DNA from: Chloranthus sessilifolius
Lineage: Eukaryota > Streptophyta > Magnoliopsida > Chloranthales > Chloranthaceae
Reading direction: 5' to 3'
Length of the DNA stretch: 64,000 nt
Assembly (NCBI GenBank): GCA_021018995.1
Contig: CM037587.1
Location: 68,839,604 to 68,903,603, forward strand
The notes below the pieces were generated by a model, which had not been told where the DNA came from, did not search any database, and saw nothing but the letters and a program-made list of their open reading frames with translations. How positions within the stretch are numbered: position 1 is the stretch's first letter; every line of letters starts with the position of its first letter. The translations under genes and the position numbers were made by a program. This document shows, in pieces, positions 41,237 through 52,140 of the stretch.

Positions 41237-41257
41237 GTGAAAAGTGGCATTTTTCAC
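41237..41257 (-). other. LTR-start hairpin in the LTR of A
   Basis: GTGAAAA and TTTTCAC form a perfect 7-bp inverted repeat around GTGGCAT, nine bases inside the LTR. It is positionally conserved with the solo LTR hairpin at 6064-6084 although the loop differs. Confidence 0.6.
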
Positions 41258-41266
41258 TACTTAACA

Positions 41267-43106
41267 CACCCCCAAACCTAAGTTTTGCTAGTCCCTGAGC
41301 AATGGAGAGTATAAATGAATTTAAAATGCCACTTTCATAGGGAGCACGGATGCATTTAGCCTATGCATCAGGTCTTTTAATCCCCTAGGTGATCCCTAGT
41401 GGAGGAGTGAAGTCCCCTGAGGGTTTTCAGTGACGGTACCCACAAACTTCTCCAATACAACTTAGTTAATAATAGTACAACCTGTTAAAGCAGAGTTTAA
41501 GCAAATCAAATAGATTCACATCATGCCCATTCATTAATGGAATTTCAACAAAAAAAACATCCATTTGAAGATATGACAAGTCTGCTGAAATCTCTTCATC
41601 ATCACTCAGTTTATGTCAAAGCATTTCTCCTAAAATTTGATGCATAACTCACCATCAATTTGAGGATCCTGCTCAGATACTTCCCCCATCAACTGGATTT
41701 CAGACCCAAGTCTCATCAGGGCTGTTCACTCATCAGTACAGAGAAGAGGGGTAAATCATATCACTCAGCTTAAGAGCAGTTATAGCCCTCAAATAGGATT
41801 GCAAGCAGGAGCATAGGCATTGCTTGAATTTTTGGCTTTTCCAGCTCTTTACACCATAGATTAAGCAAATTCTCATCTCCACATGACGGCTCAATCCACT
41901 TTTAGATCAGTAACGGCTTTTTTATTTGGGTTGTAATATGGCTTAGGGATGAGGTTTGTGAAAGAGCACAATGAGTAAACAGGGTTCAAAATTGAGAAAT
42001 CAGTAAAGATATGGAGGCGATCTAGACTCCTTTAATTCAGTACAATTCCATCTACTTCTTGAATTTTCATAGCCAAAGTGGCCAGCTTCTTCTCTTCCTT
42101 CCAATCTTTCAATGAAATGACTTCTCTTCCTTTTACTTTATTTCTCCCTTTTTTTTTTAATTAAACGGAATACCATAAATACCACCAACTGTGTTTTTCT
42201 TTCTTTCAATCAAATTTAACACCTTGCTCCTCCTTCCTCTTCCATATTTCTTAGATTGAGGGTGAACTGAAATAGGTCAACAGGTTTCGGATTTAGAATT
42301 TCTGGTTTTCATCAAAGAAAATTGGGGCTTTTAAGGCTCAAGTGGTGTGCATCAAGGGCAGTTCAATGGTGGGGAATTTTTGGTTCAAACTGTCCAAGGG
42401 ATGGCATTACTTCATGTCTTCAATGTCATGAGTGCTGTCAAGGTGTTTCAATTTGGATTTGCCTAACTTCTAGTGGTCAAGATTAAGTCCAGTCAGCTCT
42501 CAAAGCAGAAGAAATTGCCAAGGCACTCTTCAAAGAAATTTTCAGGCCCAATTCTCACTGGGTATGGCCTTCCATCCAAATTTCTAGGGAGTATCCTCAT
42601 AGTCTCTTCTCATTTCTGGTTTACTACACATCAAAAAATTTCTTTAAAAATTCTTGACATTTTGCTTCATGAAAAATGTTAAAACTTCAGCTTGCTTCAG
42701 TTGTAAATGATTTTTAAGTTTCCTTAACAACAATTATGAGGTGAATTCATTCTCTTTTCAATTATTATTTTTTAACTTCGCTGCACTACAATTAACTAGT
42801 TTATTGGCATCCATGCCACACCCCCAAACCTAAACTAAACAGTGTCCCCACTGTGAACAACATGAAAATAAGGGGAGGTACGAGGGGAAAAAGACAGATA
42901 CAAAAAATCTACATGAAGACAAAATGTATTATAATGTCAAATATGTATAGGAGAGAAGGAGAAGAAACGAAAACAACAAGTTGCCATAGCTATTTGTAGG
43001 TGTCATCTGGCCAATCGTAGAGGTCAGCCAGGTTTTTTAGCTCATCCTTGGATAAGGGAGCTTTGCCTTTAAATTTAGCCCTCGATTGTGGTTTCTTTGG
43101 TGCCTC
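41267..43106 (-). other. 3' noncoding tail of A
   Basis: 1.8 kb lies between the extra ORF and the 3' LTR. It is collinear with the B tail (52141-53990): the CCCCTAGGTGATCCCTAGTG block occurs at about 41382 and again at about 52252, and CACATGACGGCTCA near 41880 matches 52752. The polypurine tract lies at 41267-41280. No coding motif was found. Confidence 0.8.
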
Positions 43107-45905
43107 CTAAGATTGGGCAATGGGCTGTTTTCCTTTGGGGTCGATAGCAACAGCAGAATCAGAATCGGAATCGGAATCGGAAGGAAAAAGGGAAGTGGGG
43201 TCTAAACCAAGAGCTGCAGCAGTCTTCCTTCGTTCTGCCTTTGTCATTAAGATGTAAGGGGCAGCAGGTTGGGTAGGGGGCTGGGTTGAAGAGGTTGTTT
43301 TAGACTGGGCAACAGGCCTCTTCCCTTTTTTGGCAGGGGCAGCAGAGGGGGCAGGTCGTTTGGAAGTGACTTTCTTCCTGGGGGGAGCCCTTTTGGGTTT
43401 TGGAGGGGCAGTTTGAGTGGGGGGGTTTCCTGGGCTAGAGGAGGGTGCACATCCACAGGGGGCGTGGGATGAGGTTGAGTTGAAGGGGGGGGGGTAGGGT
43501 GGCGAGGCAGGAGGTGCTGGAGGAGGGGCAGTGGCAAGAGGGGTGGGTTGGAATGGCTGAGAGGTAAGGGAAGCAACCTTTTTCTCTAGGATGTCAATCT
43601 GTCTGGCAGCATAGAGCAGGTTGGCATCAGATAGTTCTTTGGTGGCCTTGAGGATTTCCTGAGCATTGATTACGTTTTTCTTGAGGAGCTCAGAATTCTT
43701 CTTCTCATATTTGGCATTGAGTCTCTCAGCCACTGCCACTTGTTTTGCTGACTCATAACGAGTCAGGATTTCAGACCATCATTGAGAGATATCGCAGAGC
43801 TGAATTTGGTGTTCTAATTCGATGTTGGCGATCCTCTCCTCATAAGGGGCCTCAATGGAATCCCGAAGTGCAGCCATACCTCTCAAGATATCCCTGTGGA
43901 TGTAAGGGTTGTCCCTCATTACACACAGGAGGGTGAGGTAGGGGGTATGTACATGGATTGGCGAAGGACAATAGGCAAGGACAAGGGTGTAGTGGGTGAA
44001 GAGGAGGGGGTGGAAAGAACCAAATCCTCCCACGGATCAGTTTGGGTGGAGGCATCCTGGAAAATAGGTGGGGGGGAGGTAAATGGTATAGGGGATGCAA
44101 CTGCAGGGGGAACCAGTAAATTTGGGGAAGAGGGTACAATGGCCTGTGGTGAGGAAGGTATGGGGAGAGCAGGTGCAGCTACTTCCTCAAGATGAGCAGC
44201 TGTGTGGTGTGGATTGGGTATTGGTGAAACAGGAGGGGATAGGTGAGGGGGATGAGGAGTGGAAGAGGATGGGATAAGGGTGGATTGAATTGATTGGAGA
44301 CACGAGCTCATGAGGGCTGGGTGTCGGTGTTGATGGTTAATTGGGACTGAATGGATTGGAGGATGGACAGGATTTGAGTGAGGGTGTCAGGTTGGGTGGG
44401 AGTATAAGGGGCTAGTGCGTGGACATGTTGGAAAGGAGAGGATGGTGCATGGTGAAAATGAGGAGTGGGGTGGGGGGAGTCAGGAAGTGGGGTGTACTCA
44501 TGAGCGACATCCTCCACAATTAAGGTCATGAGGGTTGTGAACCCAGAAGTGGTGACAGGTCCACACCCTGTGGAGGCAGAGGGGTTGAAGATGGGAGAGA
44601 AGTAGAAATGGGTTGGGTACTGGGTGGAGAAGGGATGGTAGGGGTAAACTTGGATAATGTGGGAGGTTCCAGGATGTCAGGGTGGAGGACTGGGGAGGTG
44701 GGTGGAGGTAAAACAGGTTCAGAGGTGAATGGGGGGAGGTCTGGTTCAAGAGGGACTGATACAAAAGGGAAAAGCAAAGTGGGTGGAGGTGTGGGTAGTG
44801 TGACAGGTATGGTGGGTGGGGAAGTGGCTAAGGGTTTCTCTGCAGGAGTCTCTGCTGCCACGGACTTGGTTGTCTTCTCAGCCACCTCCCTTCCAATTGG
44901 TTGGCCTTTCTTAATCAATGTGAGGCTGGTTGACCATTCTCGCTTACCATACAATTTAAAAGTGAGCTTCTCCATTGGTTCAGATTGCTTAATCATGTAT
45001 TTGCCAGTCCTGAGTAGACATGTGATGAGTCTGCAAAAAGGTAGGCCACCTCCTTTAGCAAAAGCTTGCCTCTTCCGCACCTTGTCATTGATATCCACCA
45101 TTGTCTCAAAAATCAGCATAGGTGCATTCACAAATTGCCCCTTTAAACAAAAGTATAGTGCATCCACTAAAGGGGTCCTTCTCCCTTGCAAATGACCAGA
45201 GACATAGACATTTTTCCTCAGAATGGTGTCAATGAGTCGAAGGGTAGGATGAAGGTCTCTTCGCATCAAGGATTCACCAGTGCCCACTATCCCATTAGTA
45301 AGCTATTTAGCCATTTCCCAAAATGTGGCCCCTATAGGTGCTCCCTCAACTCTGGTGGAGTCAAGTTGATATGGGACTCCAAAAGCTATCCCAATATCTC
45401 TGCAATCGATCGTTAGCTACCAATCATCAATCGAGATTTCCAGTGTATCCTTAGCTCCAGGTACCACCTTCTTCGTCAGGTTCTGGTACCACAATTTCAC
45501 TAATCTGGGATAAACATTTTCTTTCAAGGGTGAAAGCAGGGGTAGCAGACATTCTTTTTTCAAGTATTCTAATGCCCCCTGGCACTCCCCAATGTTGGCA
45601 AAATATGCCATATCAAAATCCATTTCAGGGACAAGACTCAATTTTTCTACAAACTCATTGGGGGTAGTTAACCCTGCAGGCAGTTCAACTGGAGGGGCAG
45701 CTCTTGCTGATGTATCTTCTACTCTAGGTTCCTGAATCTCAAAAACTTTGGATTTCTTAGCTTTAGGGTTCTTTATGGGTGAGATTTCAGTGAGCTTCCT
45801 CTTGACAGGTGGTTTGTCAGCTGGCTTCGACTTTTTGGAAGATTTGGGGGTGGAAGCAGTTGTTCTCCGGCATATGTTCGCGAGGGCTTCCTCCAGCTCA
45901 TCCAT
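43107..45905 (-). pseudogene. Extra ORF (Athila ORF2) of element A
   Basis: The N-terminus starts MDELEEALANICRRTTA and is followed by a Lys-rich bipartite NLS-like stretch (PPVKRKLTEIS, PKAKKSK). A conserved domain follows (MDFDMAYFANIGECQGALEY, LVKLWYQNL, then HPTLRLIDTILRKNVYV, TPLVDALYFC, CRLITCLLRTGKY). It resembles the putative plant transposon protein domain (Transposase_32-like) of Athila-group ORFs. The rest is a long Pro/Ser/Thr-rich segment, a short coiled-coil-like part (AAVAERLNAKYEKKNSELLK), a basic KPKRAPPRKKVTSKRP stretch and an acidic SDSDSDSDS end. TAG stops lie near 45415 and 45308, and the Pro-rich part has frameshifts. It sits where env-like ORFs lie. The function is unknown; a nuclear nucleic-acid-binding role is only inferred. 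Confidence 0.75.
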
Positions 45906-46199
45906 TTTACTCGGCAGAAATTAAGCTTTCACCAACTTGAAGCGGAGTTTGAGGTGTGGAAATTAGAGGATCGACAAATTGATGGGGAGGAAAACAATTG
46001 ACCTCACAATACCTAGGGTTTAACTGAAATTGTACTGTCCAGCTCCAATTTTTCCAAAATTAGGGGCAAAATGCTCCTATGTGTAAGTTGAATGTTCTGA
46101 CAAAAAGGCAAACTAAACAGCTGTAGGTTCTATGAGGGATTAGTGAAGGAAGAGGGAGGCGACTGCGAGAGGGATAAGAGCTAGGGTTGCAGAAGGTAT

Positions 46200-46620
46200 G
46201 GAATGAGGAACAAATGACCTATCGACGAGTATATAAAATGTGAAATACGATTCTGATAGGATGAACTGGATGGTTTTGATAGGTTCGTGTGTCCTGTCGA
46301 AAGCATAGCAGTCATAACTTTAAAAATTGGGTGATTCGATAGGATCTCGATAGGTGGAACCATCCTTTCGATCAGTTTAATCGACAAATGAATCTCCATT
46401 TCGATAGGTTCCTGATTGGTTCTAGAACCTATCGAAATCTTCATTTTTCATATCAAAAAGTTAGTTTTACTTATCGAGAGGTTCAGTACCTATCAAAACC
46501 ATCAGTTATCCTGATGAAATAATCATGTGACCTATCGAAAAGTGAACTCGACCTGTCGAAGACTTCATAAAAATCAAATCAAACTGCATTTTTGGGCATT
46601 TGTAGTCTCAGTTCTCAACA
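46200..46620. repeat. TCGATAGGT array inside element A, upstream of the extra ORF
   Basis: About 12 copies of TCGATAGGTT, TCGAGAGGTT or their reverse CCTATCGAAA/CCTGTCGAA occur between the protease-coding part and the extra ORF. They are the same motif as in the LTR of A. The region lies 300-700 bp upstream of the ORF2 start (45905) in element sense. That suits a promoter or regulatory region for ORF2, though this is inference. Confidence 0.8.
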
Positions 46621-46912
46621 GGCTTAGTTGATGTGGTACCCCATGATTAGATTCTCTTATGAACAGCTCCCATTACCCCAGGACAGCTGAGAATGATAAT
46701 TTAGTATCGAGCATGGCAGTTTTGTTGTTTTCATTTTATTATTTCAAAGAAAAGGGATCAAATGACAACAAAATAAAAAAAAACTACAAACAAAAATAGA
46801 GTATGGTACATATGATACATACTGACTGCAGCGGTTAATCTGGAGGGTCTAGAAGGTCCACAGTCTCTTCAGGCTCATCGAACTTGTCACTTTCCATAGA
46901 TCTCTTCCTCAG

Positions 46913-47989
46913 TCAGTGTCCATTCCCTGGATGCAATTTTCCATCTCTGAACCAAGCATTTTCTTGCACCAGCCAAAGTGGATTATCATGCATCACTTTC
47001 TTTTGGGCAGTAATGGAAAAGCATGCCTCTTCAGGAGAGGGTTGATAGCCAGTGTTATACACATTCAGCTTGACCTTCATGTTTCTAAATGAAACTTCCA
47101 TAATTCCATACCTGCATTGTATGTGAGCATTGGCAATGGGCAAGAAGGGTCTGCCTAGAATCACAGGTATGGAAGAAGCACAGTTGCTTGGTTCCATGTC
47201 CAATACCAAAAAGTCAGCAGGATAGAAGAATTTGTCAACTCTAACCAAAACATCCTCAATTACCCCCACAGGTTTCCTTTCAGATCTGTCAGCCAGCTGG
47301 AGAACAACATGTGTGGGCTTTAATTTGCCTAAACCTAGCTTCTCATATAGTAAATATGGAAGCAAATTCACACTAGCTCCCAGATCTAATAAGGCTTTGT
47401 CAATGAAGTGATCCCTAATGATGCAGGGGATTGTGGGGGTTTCAGGGTCTTGGAATTTGGTTGCGGTTCCAATCGACAAAATTTGTTTTACTTTTTTTGC
47501 TGAAAAGACTTTCTTTGATATGTGTGTCTTGGATTGTCTTTTATGGGTGTATAGTTCTTTTAAAAATTTGGCATAGGTTGGGACTTGTTTAATGACATCA
47601 AGTAAAGGCAAATTGATCTTTACGTGCTTGAAAGTCTCCATCATTTCCCCAATTTTACCTTGTCCTTCATCAAAAGGGGAAGGTCCTTGCAATGCCTTAG
47701 GAAATGGCAAATGTGGAGGTGCTCCCTCACTTGCAGCCTTAGCCAATGGGGCTTCTTTCTTTTTGATTTTTTCTTTTTCTTGAGGATCCGCTTTATCCTC
47801 TTTATTCACAATTGGTTGCTCCTGCAGGTCCACCACTAGTGGCCTTTGTTGTGTTTTTGGAGAAATCACTCCATTCTCATCCTCCAAGGGCCTCACAGGC
47901 TCACAGCCCACTTGATTGTCCACTAGCCTACCACTTCTCAAAGTTGTAACTGATTTGGCTTCCTCAAAGGTGGAAGAAAATTCACCCAC
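46913..47989 (-). pseudogene. Protease-containing gag-pol segment of A
   Basis: A 358-residue open stretch has these parts in order. TTLRSGRLVDNQVG. A Lys/Glu-rich linker. HLPFPKALQGPSPFDEG. VKINLPLLDVIKQVPTYAKF. The protease: IPCIIRDHFIDKALLDLGAS (catalytic D-L-G-A-S), GVIEDVLVRVDKFFYPADF and PVILGRPFLPIANAHI. This is the classic Athila-group protease. The frame ends shortly after, and RT, RNase H and integrase do not follow: in about 1 kb the sequence reaches the repeat array and the extra ORF. Element A therefore has no polymerase or integrase and would depend on a relative such as B. Confidence 0.85.
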
Positions 47990-48059
47990 TACAAACTGTC
48001 TTCGTGGGTTGTCCTGTGGTTGGCTGGGCAGCCTTCTTCCCTCTCTCCTAGTCTGAGCA

Positions 48060-49438
48060 TCAGACAGCTGACCAAGTTAGTCCTCTATCTTTTTGATGCT
48101 CTAGTTGTGAGAGTGCACAGTTTAGGTCAAGGTATTCAAGCTCTATAATGAATACCGAACTTGTTCCTCAAAGGATGGTATTCTCACAGTTGGAGGGGGT
48201 GCAGCTTGCTGCACAGGAGGAACTACATGTTGGGCCATGGGTTGCTGATACTGAGGTCTTAGGGCATAACCTTCTCGATAGGGTTGAGCATTTTTGTAGG
48301 GTATGGGCTGCTGGGGCTGCTGCTGCTGCTGGCTGGGGTATCCATCTTGTCTCCACCTCAGATTGGGGTGGTTCCTCCATTGATACCCAACAGCAGGCTG
48401 CTGCCCATACGCTTGAGTTGCAGCCACATGCTCTATTATAAAATCAGGAAATCGGTCAGCAGATGAGCATTCTTCCAAGGGATGAGCAAGGGACTGACAT
48501 ATGGCAGATGCCTCCTTCACTCTAGTAGCCACAGGTGACTGCATTGCTCCCATCAGCCTATCAAATTTCAGAGTTAAGTTGTCCACTTTCCTTTCCAACT
48601 CACTTGGCACACTCACTTCATATATCTTTCCTTTTGAGATGTTTTTTTTTATCAATTTAGGAGGCTCTAGGTCTCTTGCTAAGGTTTCCCTTTGCATAGA
48701 GTTCTCACTGATGATGTCAAAGAGCTCCCATGCCTCCTCAACAGTTTTATGGAGATAGGTGCTACCACAGGAGGCATCTATCATATCTATGCTTTTAGCA
48801 TCAATTCCCTGATAAAAGCTTTGAACCAATTGCCATTCAGGGATTTGATAGTCGGAGCATTTCTTGAGGAGTTCCTTACATCTCTCCCAGAATTGATGAA
48901 AGTCTTCAGTTGGATCTTGGGTAAAAGAGATGACACCCTTCCTCAACTGGCTGGTGTTTGACATAGGAAAGAATTTAGCCAGAAACTTATATTGGAGATC
49001 ACTCCAGGACTAAATACTGTTAGGTGGAAGCAAAGACAACCAAGTCCTGTCTCTGTCCTTTAATGAAAAAGGAAAGAGTCTCATCCTGGTGGCTTCCTCC
49101 CCCAAACCTATGATGTTGAAGGTAGTGCACAGTCCTAAGAATTCATCTATATGCTTATAAGGATCCTCCTTGGTCAGGCCATGAAATGAGGGCAACATCT
49201 GAATGATGGAAGATTTGATTTTATAGTTTCCTTCAGCAGCAGAGAACTGAATGCAGAAGGGAGAATTGTAGAACCCTGGTGCATTAAATTCCTTGAGAGT
49301 TCGAGGCTGCTGCTGCTCACCCATTTCAACAGATTCAATTTCAATAGTTGTGGATGTAGTTGGTCTGGATCTGAGAAGTCTTTTAACCTCTGGATTTAGT
49401 GGAATAATCTGAGGTTGAAGAGTTCTCCTACCAAACAT
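48060..49438 (-). pseudogene. gag of A
   Basis: The start-proximal part is MFGRRTLQPQIIPLNPEVKR, then QQPRTLKEFNAPGFYNSPF. Capsid follows: IIQMLPSFHGLTKEDPYKHI, FPFSLKDRDRTWLSLLPPNS, a TAG stop near 49009, then QLRKGVISFTQDPTEDFHQF, LVQSFYQGIDAKS and YLHKTVEEAWELFD. The zinc knuckle reads AICQSLAHPLEEC, in which the first Cys of C-x2-C is lost (compare CQLC in B). A Gln/Pro-rich tail (PSQQQQQPQQP) comes after. TAG/TAA stops cluster near 48070-48145. It encodes the structural capsid of the element. Confidence 0.88.
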
Positions 49439-49742
49439 ACAACACTCACAAACTGAATGCAGAATAAATCCTCACACAACAGAAAGAAGCAACACAACTG
49501 ACTAATTAATCTAAAAAAACAAAAAAAAAATCAGTAGATCTGAAAAATAAATAGGGAAAAAGGGATGCAAACTATAGAGCAGCCTTCAGCACGGCACTCT
49601 TCTCACTCTGTACTCAGATTTGATGAAATGCACACCAAAATACTGAAGAACCACAAAACTTACAAATGCAGTTAGTAAAATCAAACACACAATTACAGAT
49701 TTATAAAAAAAAACTAGATCTACCAAATTCACAAACACCTCC
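49439..49742 (-). other. 5' leader of A, truncated
   Basis: About 300-330 bp lie between gag of A and the LTR to its right. No primer-binding site is recognisable at the LTR boundary, which argues that this LTR is not A's own 5' LTR but the 3' LTR of the inserted element B. An A-run lies at 49514-49531. Confidence 0.55.
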
Positions 49743-49759
49743 TGTGATATATTTTAAGT

Positions 49760-52140
49760 GCTTGCTGCTGACTTTATTGGAGATAGTGATAAGAATGGGG
49801 TTAGTGAAAATAAATCAAAGGTGGATAGAAAACTATAGAGTAGCAAGCCTAAAAATACACAGTCCTGCAAGATACAGGGCCTGTTGTAGCAAGTTTTCAT
49901 AAGTAAGAGTTTGTCCCACATGGAAAGTTGATCTAAAGCCCCAAGAGAGCTATCTTTAGTAGGCCCTCCAGATCTGGCTACAGATCTGGAAATCCTAAAT
50001 GGAAGGGGATTTAAGGTCACTATTATCTAAATCCTAAGGTAACCTAATGCCTAAACTACAGAAATGGTTGAGAAGAATGATGGAGTGTGAGAAAATAAAT
50101 ATAAAAGGATGAGAAGTAAGCTATTAGGTATAGATCTGATGGGTCTTAACTCAGACTCAGATCTGCTACTATAGAAATCTTGTCCAATGGCTACATTATC
50201 ACCAAAGAGGAGAAAGGATCCAACTCACCCCTGTGCCATGATCCAATCCCTTATGGCTATAACTTGTCCACTTGAATGGTCACAGACTATCCAATAGGCA
50301 CTACTTCTTCTAGGCTACCAGCTCAAGAATCCATAGGAACTTCAACCTCTATAGTTCTGTGTGTGGGGCTGGCCTGCAATGTGCACTAGCCTGGACACAC
50401 AGAACCACTAAGAGTTTGAGTACTAGTTTTTAAGCTTAGCCATTCACTACTTTAGAAAGGCAGCAGTGATCCAGTCACAAGCCTTCAATCTCTACAACCC
50501 AGATCAGATCTGCCATCTGATGGTGGGTCTATACAAATACAGGGGAGTCTGTTTGTACACAATCTCTCACAAGGCTACATGCACAAGGGCAGAGAAGAAG
50601 GATCTGTCTTAGATCTGTGGATTGGCCTAACCCTAGGGCTATAATCTATCCACTTAAATGGTCACAGACTATCCACAGAGGCTATCCTCCTCACAGAGGT
50701 CTAAGACAGAAGAAGAACATTGCTGCCACCACCATGTTCACATGGCTACCAGCTCAAGCTCCCATGGGGATTCAGATTTAGTAGATCCTGTGGTGGGGCA
50801 TAGGCCTGCAATGTGCCTAACCTGGAGACATAGGTCACTTGGATCTAAATAAACCCTTAAAAACAATCCTCCATTTCCTACAATACAACTTAGCAATGGA
50901 GGATCTCAAGGCAGCAGCCTTGTATAGAACAACTCTCAAAACACCAATCCCATACATGCATAAGATCCTATTATAAAAATCCATTAAAACTAATCCAAAT
51001 AGACATATAAAGGCATAGCCAGCGAATGTTAGACTATAGAGAGAAGAAAACGGAAAAAAGAAACTACCTAAACCCTAATATTAGCCTACTGCAATTCTAA
51101 AGTTGGTTTCCAGAAGGAGTATAGAAGACCCCTAAACCTAAACTAGGCTTAGGCTTATATAGCAGTCAGCTGTGGGAGCATTAGGGTTAGGAAAACCCTA
51201 ACTTATCAATGTTATCGTGGCCCATTTCTGTTCCTTAGATGCCTTGGGGCGTGTGCATGAAGATTAGAGCATTGGAGTGCGTGCCCTAGTTGCTGGAAGT
51301 TCCTAGATTGCCCCTACAGAAGTGGGGAGAAGTTAAGATCTCGAGCCTCGCTAGGTAGAAAGGCTTTCCAGGTCTTGTCATGTGATAGAATTAGCGTCAC
51401 GAAATTGAATTGACTTGAAGCTCTTAGAGTCGCGGGATTGATACTTTGGTCATCGCGAGGATGCTCTGGTCGTCGCGAGATTGCTCTTTCCATTTGAATG
51501 GCGCGGGAGTTGCGCGTGCGATTCGTTCCTTAGTGAATCTCGCGAGGATACTCGCGAAGAAGCCATGCGCATGGGCTTCTGGATCGCGTGAGCAGTTCCC
51601 TAAAGGATTGTATCCCGCGGCCACTGCACGACAGCTACACTCAGGAATGCCTGGAGCTCTCTCTTCTCAGTGAATCGTGCGAAGATTAAAGGTAACTTTC
51701 TTGAGCTACGCGATACTACGCGAGAGCTTATGACTAAGCCTCGCAAGAACTGCGTGAAGTCTACTTTCTAGGCTCTTCTATCATTCATCTGTACGAGAAC
51801 AGTGCGAGCAGTTGGCGTGCTGCCTTCAGAAACCCGCAACAGCTGCGCGAAGCATTCTCTCTGATTCAATTTGAACCTTGCGACATCTGCGCGAGGCTCA
51901 TTTCTTAGCTTGTTGCTACTTTCCTGTGCCTAGGCTGCAGCCAATTCTCTGTCTTGGTACAACCTCCTTTCTTCTGAGGAACTTCTGAGGCAACAGTAGG
52001 CTTCTTGGCATGGTTAGGGCCTTATCTGCAGCTGTTGTTTATTACCTACAAAATTGGCTTAACAGTCATTTATTAAATGACTAAGGGTCTAACAGAGATT
52101 AAGTTAAGGGATGAAAAGTGGTACTTTTTAGGTCTTAACA
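49760..52140 (-). mobile_element. 3' LTR of Athila-type element B
   Basis: The minus-strand start is TGTTAAGACCTAAAAAGTAC at 52140, preceded by a polypurine tract (sense TTAGGTTTGGGAG). The left end is uncertain (TG somewhere at 49743-49805). It aligns with the LTR of A: CCTGCAAGATACAGGGCC at about 49864 matches 39203, and the GGTCACAGACTATCC duplicates lie near 50279 and 50660. Its U3 array (51420-51900) is of the TCGCGAGA type and differs from A, but it matches the internal array of B. This supports assigning it to B. Confidence 0.8.
51420..51900. repeat. TCGCGAGA array in the LTR of B
   Basis: At least 12 copies of TCGCGAGA, GCGCGAG, CGCGAAG and relatives occur, for example near 51452, 51472, 51538, 51550, 51582, 51708, 51719, 51845 and 51889, in an otherwise CG-poor LTR. 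The palindromic core is TCGCGA. They lie 240-720 bp from the LTR start, the same window as TTCGATAGGTT in A. The motif matches the internal array at 57440-57790. Confidence 0.8.

Larger units (their letters stand above)
39118..41266 (-). mobile_element. 3' LTR of Athila-type element A
   Basis: The minus-strand start is TGTTAAGTAGTGAAAAATGC at 41266. The end, TG at 39118 (sense …CCCCAACA), abuts F gag coding sequence. Length is 2,149 bp. The polypurine tract (sense AGGTTTGGGGG) lies immediately right of it, so it is a 3' LTR. It aligns with the solo LTR (6055-8153, inverted) and with the LTR of B. Shared blocks include the GGTCACAGACCATCC duplicate at about 39641 and 39752. A palindrome array fills 40470-40995. 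Confidence 0.85.

Noticed and set aside
44608..45195. 195-residue plus-strand open frame opposite the extra ORF of A
   Set aside because: It is the reverse-strand shadow of a Pro/Ser/Thr-rich coding region (giving Gly/Val-rich sequence) and has no motif of its own.
49760..52140. Middle LTR as a shared LTR of a tandem A-B array from unequal recombination
   Set aside because: It has the TCGCGAGA motif type of B and not the TTCGATAGGTT type of A, and no primer-binding site borders A's leader. It is kept only as a weaker alternative to nesting.
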